From positions 1 to 38,128 of the forward strand of contig NZ_BPQT01000043.1 of NCBI RefSeq assembly GCF_022179405.1: 38,128 nt of DNA, given 5' to 3'. Every line of letters starts with the position of its first letter. The first letter of the stretch is position 1. The DNA is from Methylobacterium marchantiae (GTDB taxonomy: Bacteria; Pseudomonadota; Alphaproteobacteria; Rhizobiales; Beijerinckiaceae). The translations under genes and the position numbers were made by a program. Positions 17,609 to 27,905 of this stretch are shown piece after piece. The notes under the pieces were generated by a model that ran no database searches, was not told where the DNA came from, and worked only from the letters and a program-made list of their open reading frames with translations.

Positions 17609-20600
17609 TCACCCCTCCCCCTCTCCCGCCAGCGACCATTCGAGCACGCGGGCGAGGTGGTCGTAATCGCCGTACGACTTGGCGTATTTCGGGTAGGGGC
17701 GCGAAACGTAGGCCGCCTCCCCTGCCATGAAGCGGGCGACGAGACCGCGGAAGCGCCGCTCGTGTTCCTCGACGATGGCGTCCAAGGTACGCGGGTCGCC
17801 GCGTGGCGGCTTGACCGCGAGCGGCTCGAACGGTTTCCGGCCGCCGGTGGCATGGACGTAGAGCAGGTCCGGCGTCTCCTGCATCCGCGCTACCCCCTCG
17901 AAGGCGCCGGCCTTCAGCATCGCCGCTTCCAGGGTGAGTTGGGGCGAGAAGCCGGCGAAGACCTCCTTGTTGCTGGGTGGCTGGCCGGTCTTGTAATCGA
18001 CGATGCAGGCGGTCCCGTCGCGGCGCTGCTCGATGCGGTCGGCGCGCCCGCGCAGGGTGAAGGTCTCCTTGCCCATGGGCAGCACCCAGCGTCCGGACAT
18101 CTCGGCACGCACTCGAGCGAGCGCGGGACGGCGCTCGGCCTCCCAGTCGAGGAACTCGGCGGCGAGGCGCTCGTAGCGCGGCCACCATTCGGCATAGAGT
18201 TCAGGGAAATCCCGCGCGATCTCAGCGAATTCGTCCTCCGCCAGCGCGCGCAAGCGCTCCGCTGCGTCGTCGGGCAGGATGTCGGGATAGGTTTGCGCGA
18301 AATCGCCGAGCACCGCGTGGATCAGCGTCCCGCGCTCGCTGGCGCCGGGGCGGCCGGCCACGGGCTCCAGCGGATCGAGCCCGAGAACGTGGCGGGCGAA
18401 GATGATGTAGGGGTCACGCACGAGGGTCTCGACCTCGGTGACGCTCAAGATCCGCGGGAACAGGGCTGGATCGGGCTTCGGCTTCGGCTGAGTCAGGCGC
18501 GGTGGCGCGGGCTCCGTCCCGCGGTCCAGGGCGGCTGCGTAATGCAGGAATCGCCGGCCGTTCTCGCGGGCACGGTCCCAGCAGGCCTCGCCGGCAAAGG
18601 CTTGCAATCGTTGGAGGAAGCGCGACGGCACCGTCGGCGCCCCCTCGCGCTTGGCCGAGCGTGTAATGACGGCGTCGTGGCACCCGAGTGCCTGGACGAA
18701 ATCATGCGCGGTCTGGCCGATTCGCCGCTCCGGCGGATTGAGGCCGATCCGCTCGCGCATGGGCCGATTGAGAAAGGCGTCGGTGACCGTCTTCATCGGC
18801 CAGACACCCTCGTCGAGACCGCCGAGCACGATACGGTCGGCAGCGAGCAGACGGGCTTCGAGGAGGCCCAGGATCCGCAAGCGTGGATGGGGCCGGTCGC
18901 CGCCGCAGGCCACGATCCGCTCCCGGGCGAGCGCCGTGAAGAAGGCCGGGTAGTCGAGGGGCATTCCGGGCAACAGGCCCGGCTCCGAAGTCGCGAGATC
19001 GTCGAACAAGGTGTCGAGGACGCAGAGTGAATTGTCCTCCACCGGTTCGTCGCCCTCGGCCGGCGCGATCAGTCGTTCGAAGACCGCGGCATGGCTGCGC
19101 CCCAGGGCCACGAGGCAACCCCTGCCCTCCGGGTCGGCGCGAAGGAAGCCGTCGAAGGCCTGTTCCAGATTGTCGACGACCCGAGCCGCGAGATCCCAAT
19201 CCACGTCGGTGAGACGCCTCTGCGCGCGAGGAATTCGCCCTTTCGCGACCCGCCGGTCGGCAAGAACCCGGCGCAGCCCCTCGAAGCCGGGAGCGGGCGC
19301 GGGCCCGCGCAGGGCTCCGATTTCGAGAGCCGTCGCACCGCGACGAACCTCGTCACGCCTCATGGACAGGCGGACCAGCGGATGAGCGAGAAGAGAGATC
19401 ACCCGATGCGGCTGCAGGTCCGCCGCCATCTCCGCCGCCATTCGCGCCAAGCGCCCCGCCGGACTGACGGAAAGCGCCTCACCGGCGGAATCCTCCGCGA
19501 CGATGCCCCAGCGCGCGAGTTCGGCCGCCACCCGTATGGCGAGGTTGCGGTCGGGCGTGACGAGGGCGGCCGTCGCGCCGGGCACCTCCAGCGTCTCGCG
19601 CAGGGCGATGGCGGCAGCCAGAGCTTCCTCGCGCTCGTCGCCGGCCTCGACCACGGCGATCCCCGCCATCCCCGCCTCTGCCATGTCGCGGCGCGAGTCG
19701 GACGTCAGTTCGGACCAGGCGTCGGTCGTCTCGGCCGGGCGCAGGGCTTGCGAAAGAAGCGCGGCCCGCGCCCGGCCCTGATCCGCCGGCTGGCCCAGGG
19801 TCGTGATCGCAGCGCGCTTGAGATCGAGGCAGCCGGGGCCGAGAAGTCGGTGCAGGATGGCCTGCGGATGGCCGTGAGCGACCTCTCGCGCGTTCCCCTC
19901 CCCCGTCTCGATGGCGTCCCAGCCAGCCTCGTCGAGGTCGAGATCGAGGCCGGGCAGCACCACCGCTCCCCTCGGCAGGCTCGCGATGGCGGCGATCAGC
20001 TTGGCGGTCGCCGGGACCGATCCGGTCGACCCGGCGATGATGAACGGATCTACCGGCTTGTCGCGCCGCAGCCGCGTCGCCTCGGCCAGGATCAGGGTGC
20101 GCGAGCGCGCCACCGGATCGCTCAGACCGCGATCGTGCAGGATCTTCGGCCAGTTCTCGGCGGCGATGCGCACGAAATCGAGGGTCAGGCCGAAGTAGCG
20201 GGAATACTCCGCCTCCACCGCCCCGGCGATCTCGGTCCAGGCCACGCCCTCCACCGTGAGGGAATCCATCAGCTTCTCGAGATCGGCGGCGAGATAGACC
20301 GCATCCGCCGGCGAGGAGGGCACGACGAAGGGGACGTCGTCGCCCATGGGGAGGAGCTTGCGGTCGACCGTCTCGGCCCAGGCCTGCACGAGGCGGGCGA
20401 AGATCAGCCTGCGTTCCAGGGGCGGCATCGCCGGCGCGAGCAGGTCGGGACCGTTCTCGATCAAGGGGTTGGCGGCGACGTCGAGCTCTGCCTCGTCGGC
20501 CTCGCCCAGCGGGATCAGCCGCGGCAGGAGCGCGCTGCCGATCCGTTCGGCCAGGATCGCGGACAAGGCCCGCGCCGCGCGCCGTGTCGGTAGGTAGAGG

Positions 20601-20728
20601 GTGACGGAGGCCAGCGCGAAGGGATCGCTGGCGACATCCCCCACCAGCCGGCCCGAGATCAGCGCGTCGGCCAGCGTCGGCAGGAACGACGCGGCCGGAG
20701 GAATGGTGAAGACGTGGGATGCGGTCAT
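17609..20728 (-). CDS. addB: Double-strand-break repair nuclease subunit AddB
   Basis: Partner of AddA: nuclease subunit and inactive-helicase scaffold, of the alphaproteobacterial type. It is 1039 aa from ATG at 20728 (MTASHVFTIPPAASFLPTLADAL, start as in relatives); an upstream open frame to 20827 would run into the preceding gene. The N-terminal region keeps LPTRRAARAL in place of a canonical Walker A. The middle contains ILGLLEARLLAADRIVLGGL and DEGVWP, typical of AddB. The C-terminal RecB-like nuclease shows GTLIHAVLGDFA and GRADRIEQ..ACIVDYKTGQPP, with the catalytic D-x-K. It starts 23 bases after the nucleotidyltransferase gene, so it is probably in one transcript with it and the TsaE fusion. 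Confidence 0.95.
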   Translation of the reverse strand: MTASHVFTIPPAASFLPTLADALISGRLVGDVASDPFALASVTLYLPTRRAARALSAILAERIGSALLPRLIPLGEADEAELDVAANPLIENGPDLLAPAMPPLERRLIFARLVQAWAETVDRKLLPMGDDVPFVVPSSPADAVYLAADLEKLMDSLTVEGVAWTEIAGAVEAEYSRYFGLTLDFVRIAAENWPKILHDRGLSDPVARSRTLILAEATRLRRDKPVDPFIIAGSTGSVPATAKLIAAIASLPRGAVVLPGLDLDLDEAGWDAIETGEGNAREVAHGHPQAILHRLLGPGCLDLKRAAITTLGQPADQGRARAALLSQALRPAETTDAWSELTSDSRRDMAEAGMAGIAVVEAGDEREEALAAAIALRETLEVPGATAALVTPDRNLAIRVAAELARWGIVAEDSAGEALSVSPAGRLARMAAEMAADLQPHRVISLLAHPLVRLSMRRDEVRRGATALEIGALRGPAPAPGFEGLRRVLADRRVAKGRIPRAQRRLTDVDWDLAARVVDNLEQAFDGFLRADPEGRGCLVALGRSHAAVFERLIAPAEGDEPVEDNSLCVLDTLFDDLATSEPGLLPGMPLDYPAFFTALARERIVACGGDRPHPRLRILGLLEARLLAADRIVLGGLDEGVWPMKTVTDAFLNRPMRERIGLNPPERRIGQTAHDFVQALGCHDAVITRSAKREGAPTVPSRFLQRLQAFAGEACWDRARENGRRFLHYAAALDRGTEPAPPRLTQPKPKPDPALFPRILSVTEVETLVRDPYIIFARHVLGLDPLEPVAGRPGASERGTLIHAVLGDFAQTYPDILPDDAAERLRALAEDEFAEIARDFPELYAEWWPRYERLAAEFLDWEAERRPALARVRAEMSGRWVLPMGKETFTLRGRADRIEQRRDGTACIVDYKTGQPPSNKEVFAGFSPQLTLEAAMLKAGAFEGVARMQETPDLLYVHATGGRKPFEPLAVKPPRGDPRTLDAIVEEHERRFRGLVARFMAGEAAYVSRPYPKYAKSYGDYDHLARVLEWSLAGEGEG

Positions 20729-20751
20729 GCCGTCATGTCGATCTTCGCGTG

Positions 20752-21495
20752 TCACTGCACCTGTGCGCTGGCCTTCACCCGCGCCTCGGCCGCCTCGATC
20801 GCTTCCGGCGTACCGACATGGAGCCATTGCCCGTCGAGGCGCAGGCCGAACAGGCGCTCACGCTCAATGGCGCGGTCGAACAGCAGGTTCAGCGAGAACG
20901 AACCGTCCGGCGTGTCGGCGAAGAGTTCCGGCTTGAGGATGGCGACGCCGGCATAGATGAACGGCGCGACCTCGCGCTCGCCCCGTCTCTGGAGGGCGCC
21001 CCCGGCATTCATGACGAAATCGCCCTTGCCTTCGTAGCCGAGGCTCGTGGCGGCAGGAGCGACGAGAAGCAGGATGTCCATCCGCTCGGGCTCCCAGGTC
21101 TCGATCAGACGACCGAGATTGGGCCGCGGTCCTTCGAGCCAGAACGAATCCGAGTTGAGCACGACGAACGGGTCCGGACCGAGGAGCGGCAGGGCCTTCT
21201 TCACGCCACCACCGGTCTCGAGGAGGGCGTCGCGCTCGTCCGAGATGCGGATCGTGGGTGCGGTCCTGCGGCGGCCGAGATGGCCTTCGAGCAGGTCGGC
21301 GAGGTAGTGGACGTTGACGACCGCCCGCGCGATGCCGGCCTCCGCCGCCCTGTCGAGGGCATGGTCGAGAAGGGCGCGGCCGGCCACCTCTACCAGCGGC
21401 TTTGGCACGGTCGCCGTGATCGGCCGCATGCGTTTGCCGAGGCCCGCGGCGAGGACGAAGGCCTGGTCGATGGCGGGTACGGGGGTGTCGGACAT
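20752..21495 (-). CDS. murU: MurU-like nucleotidyltransferase
   Basis: Probable N-acetylmuramate-1-phosphate uridylyltransferase, which makes UDP-MurNAc in the cell-wall recycling route that bypasses de novo synthesis. It is 247 aa from ATG at 21495. The Rossmann-like nucleotidyltransferase signature FVLAAGLGKRMRPIT (about residues 13-27) is followed by KPLVEVAGRALLDHAL. The metal-binding aspartate is in VVLNSDSFW, and GVAILKPELF and WLHVGTPEAI mark the family core. The upstream gene ends in an AmgK-like sugar kinase; AmgK and MurU work in succession in Pseudomonas, which supports the assignment. Mannose-1-phosphate guanylyltransferase, a close relative, is the main alternative. The gene lies between the kinase fusion (131-base gap) and addB (23-base gap). 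Confidence 0.8.
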   Translation of the reverse strand: MSDTPVPAIDQAFVLAAGLGKRMRPITATVPKPLVEVAGRALLDHALDRAAEAGIARAVVNVHYLADLLEGHLGRRRTAPTIRISDERDALLETGGGVKKALPLLGPDPFVVLNSDSFWLEGPRPNLGRLIETWEPERMDILLLVAPAATSLGYEGKGDFVMNAGGALQRRGEREVAPFIYAGVAILKPELFADTPDGSFSLNLLFDRAIERERLFGLRLDGQWLHVGTPEAIEAAEARVKASAQVQ

Positions 21496-21626
21496 TCCGT
21501 CGGCGTCTCGGGCACGAGGGCTGGAGCATCGGGTGCGGCGGCATCGTGGGGAACTCGCCCCTCGGGTCAAGCCCGAAAGCACGTCCGTTCCATCCCAACC
21601 CTGGGATGATCCGTCACCGGCGGCGC

Positions 21627-23207
21627 CTACGCCTCGGTTTCGTCCGAGGCCGCCTTGGTCACGAGATGCGGAAGATGCTCCTCGTGCCATAGCCGGATTC
21701 GGGTGAGCGCCGGATGGGCGAGGTTGCGCGCGAGGTAGCCTTCGATCCGCGGGAGATGCGCCAGATAGGCCGGCTTGCCGTCCCGCTTGTCGAGGCGGGC
21801 GAAGATGCCGAGGATCTTGGTGGCGCGCTGCGCCGCCATCACCGCATAGGCCCGCGCGAAGCCCTGCATGTCGAAATCAGGCTCTCGATTCCGGCGCTCG
21901 CGCACGTAGAGGCCGAGAAGCCGCAATTCGAAATCGGCCGTGGCATCCACGCGCGCGTCCTGCAGGAGCGACGCGACGTCGTAGGCGGGATGGCCGAGCA
22001 CCGCATCCTGGAAATCGATGACGCCGATGCGCTCCAGCCCCTCGCGATCGGGCAACCAGATCAGGTTCGGCGAGTGATAATCGCGAAGGGTCCAGGTCGG
22101 GCGTTCCGGTTCGACGCCGCGCAGAACGTCGGCCCAGAGCGCCACGAATTCGGCGCGGGCAGGCGCCGGAAGCGAGGTGCCGCGTACCGAGGGACAGTAC
22201 CAGTCCGGCAGCAATTCGGTCTCGAACAGCTGGGCTTCGAGGTCGTAGGGCGGCAGGACGTGGTCGATCCCGTCGGCCACCGGGAGCACGCCGGGGAGTT
22301 CGGTGGCGTGGAGCCTGGCGAGGAGCCGAACGGCTTCGGCATAGCGCTCGGGCCGTGGGCCGTTCGCGTCGACTACCGGCTCCGAGCCGAGGTCCTCGAT
22401 GATGAGCAGCCCCTCATCGAGGTCCTCGCCATAGATGCGGGGTGCAGAGAAGCCGAGGGCGCGAAGGCCGCGATCGACGCCGACGAAGGCGTGGACGCTC
22501 TCGGCCAGCTTGACGATGGCAGAGTAGGGCTTGCCGTTGCGCACCGGCGGCCCGTCGGCCCGGGCAGGCGAGATCATCAGCACCGCTCTGGTTCCGTCCG
22601 GCTTCACCAGGCGCTCGTAGGCCCGCGAGGACGCGTCTCCCTGCATGAGGATGCGCGTCGCCTCGTCCCAACCGCTGCGATCGAGCAGGGCCCGCAGCGC
22701 GCGGGCCCGCTGCATGCGAGCCCGCATGTCGCCCTGGCCGTCGATCCGCGCGAAACGGGAGCCCTCGCCGAATTCCGGCTTGAGCGACAGGTCGACGGAC
22801 AGGATCGGTCCGTCGCGCGGCCCGAGGCGTTCGGGCCATTCCACCAGGGTGATCGCGGTCTCGGTCATCTCGTCGAAACCGAGCTCCACCAGTTCGTCCG
22901 CGCTGCGCAGGCGGTAGAGATCGGCATGGACGATCTGCCGCCCGTTCTTCGCTTCGTAGGGCTGGATCAGGGTGAAGGTCGGGCTCGGGACTTCGAGGTC
23001 CGGCTCGCCCGTGAGTTCGCGGATCAATGCGCGGGCGAGGGTCGTCTTCCCGCCGCCGAGGCCGCCGGACAGGGCGACGATGTCGCCCGGCAGCAGGAAC
23101 TCGGCGAGAAAACGTCCGAGATCCTCGGTGGCACTCTCGTCGGGAAGGACGAAGGCCCAGGCGGGTCTGCTCTCGCGCTGGGTTTCGCCCGCACCGTCCT
23201 CACTCAC
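21627..23207 (-). CDS. tsaE: Fusion of TsaE ATPase and AmgK-like phosphotransferase
   Basis: Two proteins in one chain of 526 aa. Residues about 17-155 are TsaE, the ATPase of the complex that makes N6-threonylcarbamoyladenosine at position 37 of tRNAs. Its motifs are Walker A SGGLGGGKTT (47-56), PSPTFTLIQPY, HADLYRL (94-100) and EWPERLG (123-129). Residues about 175-526 form an aminoglycoside-phosphotransferase fold resembling AmgK, the kinase of cell-wall N-acetylmuramate/N-acetylglucosamine. The catalytic loop is RDYHSPN (D376) and the metal site is DFQD (D398). Start GTG at 23207 is favoured by GGAGGG upstream; GTG 23213 or ATG 23246 is possible. Annotated alphaproteobacterial genomes carry the same fusion. 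The MurU-like gene follows, matching the AmgK-MurU pair. Confidence 0.9.
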   Translation of the reverse strand: MSEDGAGETQRESRPAWAFVLPDESATEDLGRFLAEFLLPGDIVALSGGLGGGKTTLARALIRELTGEPDLEVPSPTFTLIQPYEAKNGRQIVHADLYRLRSADELVELGFDEMTETAITLVEWPERLGPRDGPILSVDLSLKPEFGEGSRFARIDGQGDMRARMQRARALRALLDRSGWDEATRILMQGDASSRAYERLVKPDGTRAVLMISPARADGPPVRNGKPYSAIVKLAESVHAFVGVDRGLRALGFSAPRIYGEDLDEGLLIIEDLGSEPVVDANGPRPERYAEAVRLLARLHATELPGVLPVADGIDHVLPPYDLEAQLFETELLPDWYCPSVRGTSLPAPARAEFVALWADVLRGVEPERPTWTLRDYHSPNLIWLPDREGLERIGVIDFQDAVLGHPAYDVASLLQDARVDATADFELRLLGLYVRERRNREPDFDMQGFARAYAVMAAQRATKILGIFARLDKRDGKPAYLAHLPRIEGYLARNLAHPALTRIRLWHEEHLPHLVTKAASDETEA

Positions 23208-23490
23208 CGCCACACCCTCCGTCCGAAAAGACCGCCATGCCCGCACGAAGTCGGGCCATGCGCTGGCCGAGCCCGTGAGGGCTCACTCATCTAATGCCGT
23301 CATCCTTAACCGAAATGGCCATTCCACCTAAGCGATGCCGAGTTTCTCGGCCAACGACGCGATCTTACCGGGACAGATCCCGTAAGAATCCGGATCTTCG
23401 GAGAGTCGGCGAGAGGCCATCGAACGGCCTTCGGCGTCGGAAGGTCGCCCCCGTCGCTCCCGCGCCCCATGCCGGAGGTCGCGGGCCGCC

Positions 23491-26070
23491 TTATTCCGCG
23501 GCCGCGCGCTTCGGCTCCGGGTTGTTCGCTGGAAAGGTGCAAGTGACGCAGGTGCCGCCGCCGGGCTTCGACACGAGTTCGACCCGGCCACCATGGAGTT
23601 CGACGAAGGAGCGCACGATCGAGAGGCCGAGGCCGACGCCGCGGTGACGGGTGCCGAGCGTGTGGCTCTCGAACCGGTCGAAGACGCGCGCAGCGACGTC
23701 CTCCGGCATCCCGCGTCCCTCGTCGCGCACGGTGAGGGTGAGTTCCGCATCCGTGCGCCGGGCCGTGACGCGAACCGTCTGGCCGGGGGAGGAGAAGCCG
23801 ACGGCGTTCGAAAGCAGGTTGAACAGGATCTGGCGCACCCGCTTTCCGTCGGCGACGACGCTGCCGATATCGGCGGGCATGTCGAGGTCGAGCCCGATGG
23901 CGGATTCCGCCAGTCGATCCTCCAGGCCGCGGGCGGCCGCCTCCACCGTGGCCCGCACGTCGATGACCTCGCGGGCGAGTTCGAGAGAGCCGGCATCGAT
24001 CGAGGCGAGATCGAGAATGTCGTTGATCATCACCAGCAGCGCCCCCGAGGACCGCATGATGTGATCGGAATACTCGCGCTGGCGCTCGTTGAGCGCTCCC
24101 ACAGTCTCGTCGCCGAGGAGCTGGGTGAAGCCGATGATGTTGGTGAGCGGCGAGCGCAGCTCGTAGGAGACGTGGTGGACGAAGGTGTCGCGGAGCTGCG
24201 AGGCGCGCTCCAGGGCGTCGTTCTTGTCGGTCAGCGCCCGCTCTACGTTCACGCTGGCGGTGACGTCGATGAGAGTGAGCAGCGTCGCCCCCTCGGGCAG
24301 CGGCTGGGCCGCGCAATCCAGCACGGTCCCGTCGACGACCTCCAGGCGGCAGGTGAGGCCGGCGCGGCTTTCCAGGCCGGTGATGGCGCCGCGAATATCG
24401 AGCCAGGGCTCCTCGTCGGGTGACAGCCTGCGGCAGGCCTCGATCACCGTGTCGACGCGGGGGCGCTCGCTGAGGGTCGCGTCCTCGAGCCGCCAGAGGG
24501 TCGCGAAGGCGCGGTTGGCGAAGGTCAGGCGGCCGTCGGCGCCGAACACCGCCACCGGCTCCTTCAACGTGTCGAGGGTTTCGGCCTGAACCCGCATCAG
24601 CGCGTTGTAGCGTGACTCGAGCTTCACGTTCTCGGAGACGTCGTCGAACAGATAGGTCAGCCCGCCCTGCGGGTTGGGGTCGGCGACGACGCGCAGCGAG
24701 CGTCCGTCCGGCGGATGCCACCAGGTCTCGCTGGCTTCGACGGCCCGGTAGGCAGCGAGCACGTCGGCCTTCCAGGCCTTGAAGTCGGCCTGTTCGGGAA
24801 GTTTCCGGGCGGCGCGCAGATGGTCGAGTATCTCGCCGTCCAGGGGGCCGGAATCGAGGAAGGCCTGATCGAGGCTCCACAATTGGCGGTAGGCGGCGTT
24901 GTGGAAGATCAGCCGCTGGCGCGCGTCGAACATCGCGACTGCGGTAGGAAGCTGGTCGAGGGTGCGGACATTGGCGTCCATCTGGCGCTGCAGGTCGGCG
25001 CGGACGCTCTCCAGTTCGGAGACGTCCACGGCGATGCCGACGCGGCCGGAATCGATCGCGGTCTCGGTGACGTCGAGAATGCGCCGGCCGCCGGCCACCA
25101 CTGCCGAAAGGCGCTTCGCCGCCCGACCGCCGGACGCGGTCCGATCGCCGTCACCGCGGGCGATGAGATCGCGTGCCTGACGATCGAGGAGCTCGATCCC
25201 GTCGGCGACGGCGGTCTCCCGGCTGCCGGCTTCGACGGCGGCGACGTAGGCGGTGTTGACCCAGGCGAGGCTGCCGTCGCGGTTACGCCGCCAGACCGGC
25301 TGAGGAATGGCGTCGAGGAGGCTCGACAGGGCCGACAGCCCGCGCTTTGCGTCGTCGAGGGTCAGGCGCAGTTCGGCGAGTTCGCGATGTTCCTCGGTGG
25401 TTTCGCGCAGGCGAAGAAGGGCTCGGCCGGCCAGTGCCTGGCCATGGGCATCGACGATCCGTCCGGATTGCGCCCGCACCGTCATGCGAAATCCGGCGCC
25501 GCGGTCACGCAGGGCGTCCAAAGCCGCTTCGATGGCGCCCGCATCCGCCGGCAACAGCCAGGTACCGAAAGCGAGAATGAGACCGGCCGAGCCGGGCTTC
25601 GTGCGGTTGGCGTCGAAGGCGAGGGCCAGGTCGCCCTCGATCACCGGCTCGCCGCGCCCCGGCCAGGTGACGATGACCTGCCGCTCGGAATTGAGCAGCA
25701 TCTCGGCCCGGTCCTCGGAACCGCGCAGGGTCTGAAGGTCCGCGATGAGATCGCGCTCGCGGCGCGTCCACCGCCCGCGCTCGCGCAGATGCAGCAGCGA
25801 CAGGATGGTGGCGAAGACCGTGAGGCCGATGAGGATCGCGAGGCCGGTGGCGTTGTGCATGTGCGGTGGCAGGCCGATCGCCCATGAAGACTGGTCTCCG
25901 GCATAGCCGGAGCCGAGCGTCACGGCGGTCGGGAGAAGCGCGTTCGCCCCTTCCGCGGGAGCCGCCATGACATCGCCCGCCATCGTCAGGCTTGCCGCGA
26001 GACCGACCGCGACAGAAACGACGGGAACGCCGACACGCCTGCCGAGGCGTGCCGTTTCATCGACCCTCAT
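23491..26070 (-). CDS. divL: DivL-type PAS-domain kinase with tyrosine in place of the H-box histidine
   Basis: Probable orthologue of DivL, the pseudo-histidine-kinase that controls CckA and hence the CtrA cell-cycle pathway. It is 859 aa from ATG at 26070 (frame open to 26160). Hydrophobic stretch at about 14-36; membrane segment at about 75-95; linker; three PAS-like regions at about 245-355, 370-480 and 495-605. The HisKA-type helix reads FVHHVSYELRSPLTNIIGF: Y636 (codon at 24163-24165) replaces the phospho-acceptor histidine, as in Caulobacter DivL. The ATPase domain keeps the N-box NLLSNAVGFS (751-760), G1 DEGRGMP (783-789) and G2 GVGLGLS (811-817), so nucleotide binding is likely. Its position between tsaE and ahcY matches DivL in Rhizobiales as I recall it. 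Phosphotransfer cannot be judged from sequence. Confidence 0.85.
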   Translation of the reverse strand: MRVDETARLGRRVGVPVVSVAVGLAASLTMAGDVMAAPAEGANALLPTAVTLGSGYAGDQSSWAIGLPPHMHNATGLAILIGLTVFATILSLLHLRERGRWTRRERDLIADLQTLRGSEDRAEMLLNSERQVIVTWPGRGEPVIEGDLALAFDANRTKPGSAGLILAFGTWLLPADAGAIEAALDALRDRGAGFRMTVRAQSGRIVDAHGQALAGRALLRLRETTEEHRELAELRLTLDDAKRGLSALSSLLDAIPQPVWRRNRDGSLAWVNTAYVAAVEAGSRETAVADGIELLDRQARDLIARGDGDRTASGGRAAKRLSAVVAGGRRILDVTETAIDSGRVGIAVDVSELESVRADLQRQMDANVRTLDQLPTAVAMFDARQRLIFHNAAYRQLWSLDQAFLDSGPLDGEILDHLRAARKLPEQADFKAWKADVLAAYRAVEASETWWHPPDGRSLRVVADPNPQGGLTYLFDDVSENVKLESRYNALMRVQAETLDTLKEPVAVFGADGRLTFANRAFATLWRLEDATLSERPRVDTVIEACRRLSPDEEPWLDIRGAITGLESRAGLTCRLEVVDGTVLDCAAQPLPEGATLLTLIDVTASVNVERALTDKNDALERASQLRDTFVHHVSYELRSPLTNIIGFTQLLGDETVGALNERQREYSDHIMRSSGALLVMINDILDLASIDAGSLELAREVIDVRATVEAAARGLEDRLAESAIGLDLDMPADIGSVVADGKRVRQILFNLLSNAVGFSSPGQTVRVTARRTDAELTLTVRDEGRGMPEDVAARVFDRFESHTLGTRHRGVGLGLSIVRSFVELHGGRVELVSKPGGGTCVTCTFPANNPEPKRAAAE

Positions 26071-26333
26071 GACCCGTACCGCCCCCACGAATCGTCGCTG
26101 AGGCGCAACTGCGCCCATCCCGCGCTCTACCTCCAGGGGCAGATGCGGGGTTACCTCCACATGAGGAATCAGCCCACACTAGCGCGAGCCGGAATCCTGC
26201 CGGAAGAGGGTTAAGCTTAACTTCACCTTCCCGACGATCGGTTGCCCGGGCATCGGCGCAGAAAAGACACACTTGCGCCACCGGCCCGCAGCGCCGCGCT
26301 TCCGGAGAGTTCCAGCCGGAAAGCTTCGTCGGA
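26071..26333. promoter_or_regulatory. Upstream region of divL with three GANTC sites
   Basis: GAATC occurs at 26089-26093, 26166-26170 and 26192-26196, three sites in 108 bases. GANTC is the target of the cell-cycle methylase CcrM; promoters controlled by GcrA/CcrM often carry such sites near the start. The 12-bp perfect palindrome GTTAAGCTTAAC follows at 26210-26221. It contains two TTAA blocks, but 2 bases apart, not the 7 of the full CtrA box. No gene was found here. Any regulatory role is inferred. Confidence 0.4.
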
Positions 26334-26366
26334 ACGAAGAAAGCCCGGCGCGGAGCCGGGCTTTCT
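26334..26366 (-). terminator. Rho-independent terminator of ahcY
   Basis: Perfect 12-bp stem AGAAAGCCCGGC/GCCGGGCTTTCT (26338-26349 with 26355-26366) and a five-base loop. It lies about 50 bases beyond the ahcY stop codon. On the minus strand the stem ends in TTTCTTCG. Confidence 0.85.
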
Positions 26367-26414
26367 GATCACGTGCATGGGCCGGGAGAGGTGGCGACCG
26401 CCCGGCTTCGGCTC

Positions 26415-27830
<1,416 letters not shown>

Positions 27831-27869
27831 GGTGATGCTGCTCCGTGTCTCGCTTCGTTATGGCGCAGG

Positions 27870-27898
27870 GCTATAGCAGGCGACGGAAGCCGAAGCAA
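27870..27898 (-). promoter_or_regulatory. Possible ahcY promoter
   Basis: Read on the minus strand, TTGCTT (27893-27898) and TATAGC (27870-27875) are 17 bases apart, about 40 bases before the ahcY start codon. This is a moderate match to the housekeeping -35/-10 pattern. The proposed operator ends seven bases upstream of the -35 box. Confidence 0.45.
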
Positions 27899-27905
27899 TC
27901 AAGAC

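Noticed and set aside
21714-23294. 526-residue plus-strand frame opposite the TsaE fusion
   Set aside because: No recognisable motif; the minus strand holds Walker A and kinase catalytic motifs.
26210-26221. Full CtrA box at the TTAA palindrome
   Set aside because: The TTAA blocks are 2 bases apart, not 7, so it does not fit the TTAA-N7-TTAA box; kept only as an unexplained palindrome.
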